From positions 394,934 to 403,450 of the forward strand of contig NZ_CP046186.1 in assembly GCF_012567955.1 (NCBI RefSeq): DNA of 8,517 nt, read 5' to 3'. The notes below the pieces were generated by a model, which was not told the origin of the DNA, did not search any database, and saw only the letters and a program-made list of their open reading frames with translations. Below are positions 1 to 6,650 of this stretch, one piece after another. Position 1 is the stretch's first letter. Each line of letters opens with the position of its first letter. A program made the translations under genes and the position numbers. This DNA is from Enterobacteriaceae endosymbiont of Donacia bicoloricornis (GTDB taxonomy: Bacteria > Pseudomonadota > Gammaproteobacteria > Enterobacterales > Enterobacteriaceae).

Positions 1-105
1 GTATTAAATAAGTTAAAAATATTTAAATCTTATTAACAAAATAATAAAAATTTATATTTTAATCAAAATTAAATAATTAAAATATTATTTTATTAGGATT
101 TATTT

Positions 106-1938
106 ATGAAAAAAATACGTAATATAGCTATTGTTGCACATATAGATCATGGTAAAACTACATTAATAGATAAATTATTACAAGGATCTGATAATTTTAA
201 AACCACTCCTGTAGAAAATAATATAAATAGAATTATGGATAGTAATGAATTAGAAAAAGAAAAAGGAATAACTATTTTTTCAAAAAATACATCTATTTTT
301 TGGAAAAATTATAAAATTAATATTATTGATACTCCAGGACATGCAGATTTTGGAGCTGAAGTAGAACGTATTTTATCAATGGTAGATTCTGTATTATTAT
401 TAGTAGATGCTATTGAAGGTCCTATGCCTCAAACAAGATTTGTTACATCAAAAGCTTTTTCATATAATTTAAAACCAATAGTAATAATAAATAAAATAGA
501 TAGAAAATTTATTAGACCAGATTGGGTTATTAATAAAATATTTGATTTATTTATTGATTTAGATGCTTCAGATGAACAACTAGATTTTCCTATAGTATAT
601 ACTTCTGCACTTAAAGGAACATCTGGTTATAATATAAATAAAATACAACAAAACATGGATGTCGTGTATAAAACTATTATTAAGCATGTCCCTTCTCCTA
701 AGGGAGATATTAATCACCCATTTCAAATGCAAATATCTCAAATAGAATATAATAATTATGTAGGGAATATATGTATTGGTTTAATCAAAGAAGGACAAAT
801 TAAAAAAAATCAATATGTAACTATTATAAAAAAAAATAAGAAATTTAAAAAAGTTAAAATTTTACATATTATATTTAATATAGGATTAAAACCTATATAT
901 AGTGATATTGCTAGATTTGGCGATATTGTTGGTATTGCTGGTTCAGGATTTGAAGATATAAGTATTTCTGATACTATTTGTGATGTTAATTATCATATAC
1001 CTTTACCTATATTAAAAATAGAAAAACCTAAAATAGGTATGTTATTTCATGTAAACGATTCCCCATTTTCTGGAATGGAAGGAGAACATGTAACATCTAA
1101 TAAAATATTTAATAGAATTAAAAAATTTTGTTTAAATGATGTTGCTTTAAAAATTACAAAAACAAAAAATAATAATACTTTTTACGTTTCTGGTAGAGGA
1201 GAATTACATTTAGTTATTTTAATAGAAAATATGAGAAAAGAAGGATTTGAATTATCTGTATCTAAACCACAAATTATATCTAAAATTAAAAATGGTAAAG
1301 AACTAGAACCATTTGAAATATTAACTTTAGATTTTAATCAAAATAAAAAAGGTAAAATAATACAATTAATTAATCATAGAAAAGCAATTATAAATAATAT
1401 TATTTTAAATAAAAATAATAGAATAAAAATTGAAGCAATTATTTCAAGTAAGGGTTTAATTGGTTTTCGTAGTAAATTTATAAATTTAACTTCAGGTAAT
1501 GGTATAATGAATTCTTTTTTAAGTCATTATGATATTAATAGATATAATATCATTACAGATAGAAATTATGGAGTTTTAATTTCTAATAAAGAAGGTTATG
1601 CTGTTGCTTTTTCTTTATACAATTTACAATCTAGAGGTAAATTACTAATTAATCCAGGAGAAAAAGTATATGAAGGACAAATAATAGGAATACATAATAA
1701 ATTTAATGACCTTGTTGTAAATTGTTTAATTAATAAAAAATTAACTAATATGAGAGCAGCAGGTAATGATAATCCTATTAATTTAATTTCTGTAAAAAAA
1801 ATGTCATTGGAGGAAGCAATAGATTTTATTAATAATGACGAATTAGTTGAAATTACACCAAAAACAATTCGTATTAGGAAAAAATATTTAAAAAAATCCC
1901 AGCGTAAACTCAAAAACTATAAAAATATTAAAAAATAA
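106..1938 (+). CDS. typA: Ribosome-associated translational GTPase TypA/BipA
   Basis: TypA (BipA) is a GTPase of the EF-G/LepA family that binds the ribosome and supports subunit assembly and stress translation. The 610 residues match the E. coli protein (about 607) from end to end. Visible G motifs are the P-loop AHIDHGKTT (11-19), the switch I part EKGITI (52-57), DTPGH (75-79), NKID (129-132) and SAL (167-169). A domain II barrel starts near FQMQISQ (206-212). SGRGELHL (362-369) lies in domain III, and the TypA-specific C-terminal domain carries KGLIGFR (449-455) and TNMRAAG (547-553). The ATG has AGGA at 95-98, seven bases upstream. The last ~20 residues are Lys-rich. The stop codon lies four bases from the convergent tmRNA gene. 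Bases 1-105 upstream are A/T-rich and hold no gene I can see; I found no convincing promoter there. All GTPase residues look intact, so the protein is probably functional. Confidence 0.97.
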   Translation: MKKIRNIAIVAHIDHGKTTLIDKLLQGSDNFKTTPVENNINRIMDSNELEKEKGITIFSKNTSIFWKNYKINIIDTPGHADFGAEVERILSMVDSVLLLVDAIEGPMPQTRFVTSKAFSYNLKPIVIINKIDRKFIRPDWVINKIFDLFIDLDASDEQLDFPIVYTSALKGTSGYNINKIQQNMDVVYKTIIKHVPSPKGDINHPFQMQISQIEYNNYVGNICIGLIKEGQIKKNQYVTIIKKNKKFKKVKILHIIFNIGLKPIYSDIARFGDIVGIAGSGFEDISISDTICDVNYHIPLPILKIEKPKIGMLFHVNDSPFSGMEGEHVTSNKIFNRIKKFCLNDVALKITKTKNNNTFYVSGRGELHLVILIENMRKEGFELSVSKPQIISKIKNGKELEPFEILTLDFNQNKKGKIIQLINHRKAIINNIILNKNNRIKIEAIISSKGLIGFRSKFINLTSGNGIMNSFLSHYDINRYNIITDRNYGVLISNKEGYAVAFSLYNLQSRGKLLINPGEKVYEGQIIGIHNKFNDLVVNCLINKKLTNMRAAGNDNPINLISVKKMSLEEAIDFINNDELVEITPKTIRIRKKYLKKSQRKLKNYKNIKK

Positions 1939-1942
1939 TTAT

Positions 1943-2301
1943 TGGAGCTGGGGGGATTCGAACCCCCGTCCAAAATTATTACACTTTCGGAACTACATGT
2001 TTAGTTTTATAATTTGGAAAATTAGTAATATTTACTGATAAAACACAGTTTAATATTATATAGTCTAATAGTTTTTTTAATATATAATTTTTAAACTAAT
2101 TATATACGATCTCTTTTATTTATGACCTATTTACTCTTATCAAAGAGCAAATAATAAGCAATAGGGCTTTTACAGTTTTTTATGCTGCTAAAGCGTAGTT
2201 TTCATTATTTGCAACTATTTTATACGGTTTTTTTACAAGGCCTACCGTTCCTTGACATGCTCCTAGAGTTTTATAACTTTGTCAAATCCATAATCAGCCC
2301 C
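1943..2301 (-). ncRNA. ssrA: tmRNA (transfer-messenger RNA, SsrA)
   Basis: tmRNA enters stalled ribosomes charged with alanine, supplies a short reading frame for a degradation tag and releases the ribosome. On the minus strand the gene begins GGGGCTGATTATGGATTTGA (2301 downward) and ends in a T-arm with five G, the loop TTCGAAT and five C, then CAGCTCCA (to 1943), closely following E. coli. The seven acceptor pairs form; the third is G:U (2299 with 1946), the alanyl-tRNA synthetase identity pair. Pseudoknot 1 is recognisable in 2224-2254 (CAAGG/CCTTG and ACGGT/ACCGT). Length is 359 bases against 363 in E. coli. The 3' CCA is not encoded: after the discriminator A the DNA reads ATA, so CCA must be added by tRNA nucleotidyltransferase. 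G1 lies 8 bases after the smpB stop, which suggests co-transcription and RNase P processing. Only four bases separate its end from the typA stop. Confidence 0.97.
2180..2212 (-). other. tmRNA tag reading frame (ANNENYALAA)
   Basis: The frame starts at the resume codon GCA (2212-2210) and encodes ANNENYALAA followed by TAA (2182-2180). E. coli encodes ANDENYALAA, so there is one Asp-to-Asn change at the third position. The C-terminal ALAA recognised by ClpXP-type proteases and the ENY segment are kept. The upstream context AAAATAGTTGCA resembles the E. coli resume site. The tag should therefore still work as a degradation signal. Confidence 0.93.
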
Positions 2302-2309
2302 ATAAAATT

Positions 2310-2767
2310 TTAAATATTTTTTTTTAAAAAACGTAATTTATTAAAATTCCATTCTTTATTTTTTAAAATATTTCTTTTATCATACTTTTTTTTACCTTTA
2401 ACAACAGCAATTTTTAATTTGCACCAAGATTTTTTCCAAAAAAGTCCCATTACAACAACTGTATAATTTTTTAAACTTATGTAATTTTTTAATAATTCTA
2501 TTTCTTTTTTTTTTAATAATAATTGTTTTTTTCTGTTAATATCATATTTTGTATGATTACAAACTGTTATTATTGGATTAATATTTAAATTAAATACAAA
2601 TACTTTATTATATAGAAAACTTATATAACTATTAATAATAGTTACTTGTTTTAGTCTTAAAGATTTAACTTCCCAACCTTGTAAAACAAGACCTGCATTT
2701 AATTTTTTTTCAATAAAAAAATTATAAAAAATTTTTTTATTGAAAATAATATATTTTTTTTTTCCAT
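2310..2767 (-). CDS. smpB: SsrA-binding protein SmpB, start codon out of frame at an A10 tract
   Basis: SmpB binds the tRNA-like part of tmRNA and carries it into the stalled ribosome. On the minus strand the body of the gene reads NKKIFYNFFIEKKLNAGLVL, then QGWEVKSLR, a central INPIITVCNH, then GLFWKKSWCKLKIAVVKGKK and YDKRNILKNKEW, ending near 2310; this follows E. coli SmpB (160 aa) throughout. The only sensible start, ATG at 2767-2765, is followed by G and ten A (2763-2754). Read from that ATG, the frame is wrong and meets TGA after 18 codons. The SmpB frame itself is closed upstream by TAA at 2780-2778 and offers no in-frame ATG, GTG or TTG near its beginning. Eleven A (or eight) would give MEKKKYIIFNKK and a protein of about 152 residues. 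The rest of the frame is open and conserved, so this looks like a gene rescued by polymerase slippage at poly(A), or a one-base homopolymer error, rather than a decayed pseudogene. The stop is 8 bases before tmRNA. Confidence 0.85.
2754..2763 (-). repeat. A10 homopolymer (frameshift/slippage site) in smpB
   Basis: Ten consecutive T on the plus strand, ten A in the smpB message, lie directly after ATGG. The ATG and the conserved SmpB frame differ by one base across this run. Transcriptional slippage at such tracts, with partial restoration of the frame, is documented for Buchnera and Blochmannia. Here the effect is inferred from the sequence only. Confidence 0.85.
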
Positions 2768-2797
2768 TATAAAATATTTATACAATAAATATTGTAA

Positions 2798-2826
2798 ATT
2801 ATAATAGATTTATATAATTATTTCAA
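2798..2826 (-). promoter_or_regulatory. Sigma-70-type promoter for smpB-ssrA
   Basis: On the minus strand TTGAAA (2826-2821, five of six consensus bases) is followed by a 17-base spacer and a perfect TATAAT (2803-2798). Transcription would begin near 2791 and leave a leader of roughly 25 bases before the smpB ATG at 2767. No clear Shine-Dalgarno sequence is seen in that leader. It is the best promoter match I found in the window. A/T-rich DNA makes chance -10 boxes common, but the matching -35 at optimal spacing and the placement upstream of two co-directed genes support it. Confidence 0.6.
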
Positions 2827-2998
2827 TATTTTATAAAATAAAATATATATTTTTTAAAAAAATATACTTTCTAAGCTATATTTTATTAATTATTTGATAA
2901 ATTTTTAATATTTTTTGTTATAAATAATAATATACTATTATTTAGAATAAATATGTTTTGTTAAAATTTTATATAAAAAACTTATATAAGGATAATAT

Positions 2999-3667
2999 AT
3001 GAAAAATGATCAATTACCAAATAATACAGAAAAAAATAATATAGAAAAAAAAGAGAATAATAATAATAAATTAAATAATTTAAAAAAAAATGATAATTTA
3101 AATAATGAAAAAATTATAAATAAATATGAAAAAAAAAATACTATTGAAGATTTAAAAAAAAAAAATGATAGTTACAAATTTGAAATTATTAAACTTAAAA
3201 ATAAAATACAAGAACATAAAAATAATATATGGGATTTAAAATTACGTTCTCAAGCTGAAATTGAAAATATTAAACATAGATCTTTGTTGGATATAGAAAA
3301 AGCTTATAAATTTTCATTAGAAAAATTTATTAATGAGTTATTACCTGTAATAGATAATTTAGAAAGAGCTATTAATTTTAAAATAAAACAAAAAAATGAA
3401 ATTAATTTATCTATAATAGAAGGTATTAAATTAACTTTAAAATCTCTTCTAATATTAATTAAAAAATTTGGTGTTAGTGTTATAAATGAAGTTAATATTC
3501 CTTTTGATCCTTCTAAACATCAAGCAATGTCTCTTATTGAGTCAAATAATATTAAAGAAAACTATATTATAGAAGTTTTACAAAAAGGATATTTTCTTAA
3601 TAAAAGATTATTAAGACCAGCTATGGTTATAGTATCAAAAATTAAAAAAATTAAAGATAAAAATTAA
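2999..3667 (+). CDS. grpE: GrpE, nucleotide exchange factor for DnaK
   Basis: GrpE is a dimer that releases ADP from the chaperone DnaK and so drives the DnaK-DnaJ folding cycle in the cytosol. Residues 50-130 form the long helical, coiled-coil part with the near-invariant stretch LEKFINELLPVIDNLERA (107-124). The C-terminal beta domain that contacts DnaK shows the family signature: FDPSKHQAM (169-177), then VLQKGYFLNKR (193-203) and LRPAMVIVSK (205-214). At 222 aa it is longer than E. coli GrpE (197). The extra length is mostly a low-complexity Asn/Lys/Glu N-terminus (about 1-48), probably disordered. AAGGA at 2988-2992 lies six bases before the ATG. Two long poly(A) runs sit in frame (A10 at 3129-3138, A12 at 3154-3165). 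The gene diverges from smpB across 2768-2998; I could not identify a heat-shock (sigma-32) promoter there. Confidence 0.97.
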   Translation: MKNDQLPNNTEKNNIEKKENNNNKLNNLKKNDNLNNEKIINKYEKKNTIEDLKKKNDSYKFEIIKLKNKIQEHKNNIWDLKLRSQAEIENIKHRSLLDIEKAYKFSLEKFINELLPVIDNLERAINFKIKQKNEINLSIIEGIKLTLKSLLILIKKFGVSVINEVNIPFDPSKHQAMSLIESNNIKENYIIEVLQKGYFLNKRLLRPAMVIVSKIKKIKDKN

Positions 3668-3679
3668 CATTTATTATAA

Positions 3680-3720
3680 AAATATGTTCATATATTATAA
3701 AATAATTTATGAACATATTT
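3680..3720 (+). terminator. Long A/T hairpin after grpE
   Basis: A perfect 13-bp inverted repeat (AAATATGTTCATA at 3680-3692, TATGAACATATTT at 3708-3720) continues after one T-T mismatch with a further 5 bp (ATTAT/ATAAT) and closes on an AAA loop. It starts 12 bases after the grpE stop. Only two pairs are G:C and the following T-run is poor (ATTTATATAAATATATTTT), so it may be a weak terminator or an mRNA 3'-end stabiliser between grpE and rpmB. Confidence 0.6.
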
Positions 3721-3769
3721 ATTTATATAAATATATTTTAATAATTTATAAAAGATAAGGTATTAATAA

Positions 3770-3994
3770 ATGACTAAAATTTGCCAAATAACAGGTAAAA
3801 AAACTATAAAAGGCAATAATCGTTCTCATGCAATGAATGCTACTAAAAGAAAATTTTTACCAAATATTCATTATCATAAATTTTGGTTAGAAAAAAAGAA
3901 AAAATTTATAACTATAAGAATATCAGCAAAAGGAATAAGATTAATAAATAAAAAAGGTATAGAAAATATTTTTTTATATAAAAAATTAAGGTAA
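3770..3994 (+). CDS. rpmB: 50S ribosomal protein L28
   Basis: L28 is a small, basic protein of the large ribosomal subunit. The 74 residues align with E. coli L28 (78 aa) without gaps until the last few: [20 protein letters not shown] (5-24), then TKRKFLPN (25-32), then FWLE and [17 protein letters not shown] (51-67). The C-terminus is about four residues shorter than in E. coli. AAGG at 3757-3760 lies nine bases before the ATG. rpmG starts four bases after the stop, the classical rpmBG operon; mutM, which follows in E. coli, is absent. I did not find a clear promoter in the 102 bases after grpE, where the hairpin 3680-3720 lies, so read-through from grpE is possible. Confidence 0.97.
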   Translation: MTKICQITGKKTIKGNNRSHAMNATKRKFLPNIHYHKFWLEKKKKFITIRISAKGIRLINKKGIENIFLYKKLR

Positions 3995-3998
3995 TTTT

Positions 3999-4163
3999 AT
4001 GGCAAAAAAAACGCGTTTTATAATAAAATTAATTTCATCAGCTAAAACTGGTCATTTTTATACCATAACTAAAAATAAAAAAAATACAAAGAAATTAGAA
4101 ATTAAAAAATTTGATCCTTATGTTAGAAAACATGTTTTATATAAAGAAAAAAAAATTAAATAG
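3999..4163 (+). CDS. rpmG: 50S ribosomal protein L33
   Basis: L33 is a large-subunit protein near the E site. The 54-residue product follows E. coli L33 (55 aa) over its whole length: [20 protein letters not shown] (1-20), then YTITKNKK, then [20 protein letters not shown] (31-50) and KKIK, ending with TAG at 4161-4163. It has no cysteines, so it is the zinc-free form also found in E. coli. Its ribosome binding site AAGG (3988-3991) lies at the end of rpmB, next to the rpmB stop, which suggests coupled translation of the two genes. A terminator hairpin begins 23 bases after the stop. Confidence 0.96.
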   Translation: MAKKTRFIIKLISSAKTGHFYTITKNKKNTKKLEIKKFDPYVRKHVLYKEKKIK

Positions 4164-4186
4164 AATTTATTTCTATTAAATAAATT

Positions 4187-4238
4187 ATTAATCAATAATG
4201 TTACTTTTTATAATTAACTATTATTGATTAATTTTTTT
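4187..4238 (+). terminator. Rho-independent terminator after rpmBG, facing rpmE
   Basis: A perfect 13-bp stem (4187-4199 with 4220-4232, core TTAATCAATAAT/ATTATTGATTAA) is extended beyond a one-base bulge by GTTA/TAAC (4200-4203, 4215-4218). Seven T (4232-4238) follow on the plus strand, as expected for termination of rpmB-rpmG. The convergent rpmE ends at 4246, so the same hairpin may also act on the minus strand, although the T-run is poorer in that direction. Confidence 0.75.
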
Positions 4239-4245
4239 AAAAATT

Positions 4246-4467
4246 TTATTCAAATATTTTAAAATTTTTAAATTTTTTTTTAAATTTTTCTACGCGACCT
4301 TTTGTATCTGTTATTTTTTGTTTCCCTGTATAAAAAGGATGACATAAATAACAAACATCTAAATTAAATTCTTTATTATTTTTTAAGGTTGATCTAGTAT
4401 TAATAATATTACCACAAGAACATTTCATAGCAATTTTATTATATTGAGGATGAATATTTTTTTTCAT
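4246..4467 (-). CDS. rpmE: 50S ribosomal protein L31 (zinc-binding form)
   Basis: L31 bridges the two ribosomal subunits. The 73 residues align with E. coli L31 (70 aa): [12 protein letters not shown], then [13 protein letters not shown] (15-27), then [18 protein letters not shown] (34-51) and [11 protein letters not shown]. The four zinc ligands of the C+ type, Cys16, Cys18, Cys39 and Cys42, are all present. A two- or three-residue insertion (KNNKEF) lies before the second Cys pair. On its own strand the ATG is preceded by TTGGTAATTT, a weak Shine-Dalgarno. It diverges from priA over 97 A/T-rich bases, the same arrangement as rpmE/priA in E. coli. Confidence 0.97.
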   Translation of the reverse strand: MKKNIHPQYNKIAMKCSCGNIINTRSTLKNNKEFNLDVCYLCHPFYTGKQKITDTKGRVEKFKKKFKNFKIFE

Positions 4468-4564
4468 AAATTACCAATAATATTTTTTTAAAAACTATTA
4501 TTTATTTTATAAATATATTCTTTTATTACAAGGTAATTTTATAAAAAAATAAAAATTTTAAATT

Positions 4565-6592
4565 ATGAAAATAGTTAAAGTAGCATTTAATAATATTATT
4601 ATGTATAATAAATTTGATTATTTGTTACCTAAAAATATACCAATTTACATTGGATGTAGAGTAATAGCATCTATAAAAAAAAAAAATTATATAGGTATAG
4701 TAATCAAAATAGGAAATTTTTCTAAAATATCTATAAAAAAATTAAAATTTTTATATAAAATTATAGATAAAAAATCACTTTTTAATTCTTTAATTTTAAA
4801 ATTTGCAAGTACAGTTTCTAAATATTATAAATATCCTATTGGATTAATTTTATTTCAAATATTACCAATTTTTTTAAGAAAAAAAAATAAATATATTTTT
4901 AATTTAAAAAATAATTTAGAATTTAATAAAATTATTAGAATAAATAATAATAAAATAATAAAATTTTATAACTTTAAAAGCAAAAAAAATTTAAATTTTA
5001 AAAGCAAAAAAAATTTAAATTTTTTTAAAAAAAAATATTTTCAACAAAATTTTTGTGTTTGGACTACAAAAGATAATATTATTTCTCTGGAGAAAATAGA
5101 TATTTATTTAGAGATTATAAAAAGAATTTTATCTCAAAAAAAACAAATTTTAATAATAGTACCTCAAAAATATAATTTTCTAAATTTATATCAATATTTT
5201 ATATCTAAGTTAGATATTTTAATCTGTTTATTGTATTCAAATTTTTCAAATCAAAAAATATTATCAATTTGGGAAAATATAAAAAATGGTAAAATATCAA
5301 TTATTATTGGGACAAAATTTACTATTTTTACACAATTTTTAAAATTAGGATTAATTATTTTAGTTGAAGAACACAATTTTATATATAAAAAAACAAATAT
5401 ATTTAAATATAATATAAGAGATATTGCTATTTTAAGAGCAAAAATAGAAAATATTCCAATAATATTAAGCTCTAAAACATTTAGTTTAGAAACATTATAT
5501 AATATTAATATAGGAAAATTTAAACTATTATCTAATAATAATAAACAAATATTATATAAAAATTTTTTTAAGTTTAAAATATTAGATATAAATAAACAAA
5601 TATCAAAATCACAATTATTTTCTAAAATTTTAATAAAAAAAATACAAGTATGTATTGAAAATAATGAACAAATTATCATTTATAATAATCATCAAGGTTA
5701 TTCAAAATTAATTTTATGTTTTTTTTGTAAAAAAACATTAAAGTGTATTAATTGTAATAAAAATTTTATTTTTTATAAAAAATTATGGAAACTATATTGT
5801 ATTTTTTGTAAAAAAAGCATTAGTATGTTGAATTATTGTTCTTCATGTAAAAAAAATTTTTTTATCCCAATTGGTATTGGAAATGAAAAATTAATTGAAA
5901 TTTTAAATAAATTATTTCCTAATATTTTAATTTTAAATATTGATAATAATAATTTTTTAAAACAAATTTTGTTTATAAAAAATAATAAACCATCTATAAT
6001 AATATCTTCTCAGATTTTATATAAAGAATATTTTTATTTTTTAGAAAATAATTTAATTATTATTTTAAATATAGATAATGTTTTTTTTTCAAGAAATTTT
6101 CGAGCAATAGAATATTTTTCTCAAAATATTTTTAATATATTAAATAATCATTTAGATAAAAAAAAAAAAGATGTCATTATTAAAACATATTATCCGCAAA
6201 ATAAAATTATTAAAAAAATTTTTAAAAAATATAATACATATTCTGATATATCAGATTTTCTTCTAAAAGAAAGAAAAAATATGTTATTACCTCCTTTTAC
6301 TAATCATATTATTCTAATATTAGAATCTAATAATAAAAAAATTTTACTAAATTTTTTAGATATTTTAAAAAAAAAAATCATTTTTAAATATATAAATGAA
6401 AAAAATTTTTTTATTATCGGACCTTTATCATTAGCACAAAATAAAAGAAAAAAATTTTTTAGAAAACAAATTATTTTACAACATATTTTTAAAAAAAAAT
6501 TACAAATTATTATAAAATACATAATTTCTATTTTTAGAAAAATTATTAATTCTAATAAAATTAAATTAATAATTAATATAGATCCAATCTGA
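4565..6592 (+). CDS. priA: Primosomal protein N' (PriA), helicase motifs degenerate
   Basis: PriA recognises stalled or D-loop forks and starts reloading of the replicative helicase. The 675 aa (E. coli 732) keep the N-terminal DNA-binding domain (FDYLLPKNIP 17-26, GCRV 30-33, YPIGLILFQILPIFLRKK 90-107). They also keep eight zinc cysteines in four CxxC pairs (385/388, 394/397, 412/415, 425/428) and a C-terminal domain (LLPPFTNHIIL 574-584, IIGPLSLA 617-624, IINIDP 669-674). The ATPase motifs are eroded. The P-loop GVTGSGKT of E. coli corresponds to NIISLEKI (171-178), DEEH to VEEH (267-270), GSATP to SSKTF (302-306) and GTQMLAKG to SSQILYKE (481-488). Motif VI (QVAGRAGR) is unrecognisable at about 523-531. 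Between residues 109 and 161 the winged-helix region is replaced by a shorter Lys/Asn/Phe-rich stretch with a tandem repeat. Such a protein could still load the primosome but should not unwind DNA. The ATG lacks a nearby Shine-Dalgarno; the nearest AAGG (4530-4533) is too distant and stops intervene. It ends in TGA. Confidence 0.92.
   Translation: MKIVKVAFNNIIMYNKFDYLLPKNIPIYIGCRVIASIKKKNYIGIVIKIGNFSKISIKKLKFLYKIIDKKSLFNSLILKFASTVSKYYKYPIGLILFQILPIFLRKKNKYIFNLKNNLEFNKIIRINNNKIIKFYNFKSKKNLNFKSKKNLNFFKKKYFQQNFCVWTTKDNIISLEKIDIYLEIIKRILSQKKQILIIVPQKYNFLNLYQYFISKLDILICLLYSNFSNQKILSIWENIKNGKISIIIGTKFTIFTQFLKLGLIILVEEHNFIYKKTNIFKYNIRDIAILRAKIENIPIILSSKTFSLETLYNINIGKFKLLSNNNKQILYKNFFKFKILDINKQISKSQLFSKILIKKIQVCIENNEQIIIYNNHQGYSKLILCFFCKKTLKCINCNKNFIFYKKLWKLYCIFCKKSISMLNYCSSCKKNFFIPIGIGNEKLIEILNKLFPNILILNIDNNNFLKQILFIKNNKPSIIISSQILYKEYFYFLENNLIIILNIDNVFFSRNFRAIEYFSQNIFNILNNHLDKKKKDVIIKTYYPQNKIIKKIFKKYNTYSDISDFLLKERKNMLLPPFTNHIILILESNNKKILLNFLDILKKKIIFKYINEKNFFIIGPLSLAQNKRKKFFRKQIILQHIFKKKLQIIIKYIISIFRKIINSNKIKLIINIDPI
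4973..5020 (+). repeat. Perfect 2 x 24-bp tandem repeat inside priA
   Basis: The 24-base unit, beginning TTTAAAAGC, occurs twice with no mismatch (4973-4996 and 4997-5020). It encodes FKSKKNLN twice (residues 137-152), and a partial third copy (F plus K-rich) may follow. The unit length is a multiple of three, so the frame is kept. It lies in the part of PriA where the winged-helix domain is missing. Confidence 0.95.
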
Positions 6593-6650
6593 TTTATATT
6601 ATTAAAATAAAATTATTTAATATTTTATATTTAAATAAGGTAAATATTTT

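Noticed and set aside
2310..2767. smpB as a dead pseudogene
   Set aside because: Apart from the A10 frame offset, every conserved block is present with no further stop, and the tmRNA partner is well preserved. Loss of function is possible but less likely than slippage or a sequencing error.
2773..2793. Perfect 9-bp inverted repeat AATATTTAT-ACA-ATAAATATT just upstream of the smpB ATG, as an operator or hairpin
   Set aside because: It is pure A/T except for the loop C. In DNA of this composition such a palindrome is expected about once in a window of this size, so chance is a sufficient explanation.
2846..2866. A/T palindrome of T-run and A-run (TATATTTTTT then AAAAAATATA) in the smpB-grpE spacer
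   Set aside because: It has essentially no loop, no G/C and no relation to a gene end. It fits ordinary A/T-rich spacer DNA.
4530..4564. An earlier priA start using the AAGG at 4530-4533
   Set aside because: In-frame TAA codons lie between that site and the ATG at 4565. The protein already starts where E. coli PriA does.
5251..5679. Minus-strand open frame of 142 codons inside priA (and similar ones at 1596-1913, 6304-6522 and 7046-7273)
   Set aside because: They lie wholly antisense to conserved genes. The products are Ile/Leu/Phe-rich with no recognisable family, as expected from the reverse of Lys/Asn-rich coding sequence.
6590..6592. TGA at the end of priA as a recoded Trp codon
   Set aside because: Trp is encoded by TGG in typA, smpB, rpmB and mnmG. 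The E. coli protein also ends just after the same VDPI-like motif, and read-through would add only a few residues. A normal stop fits.
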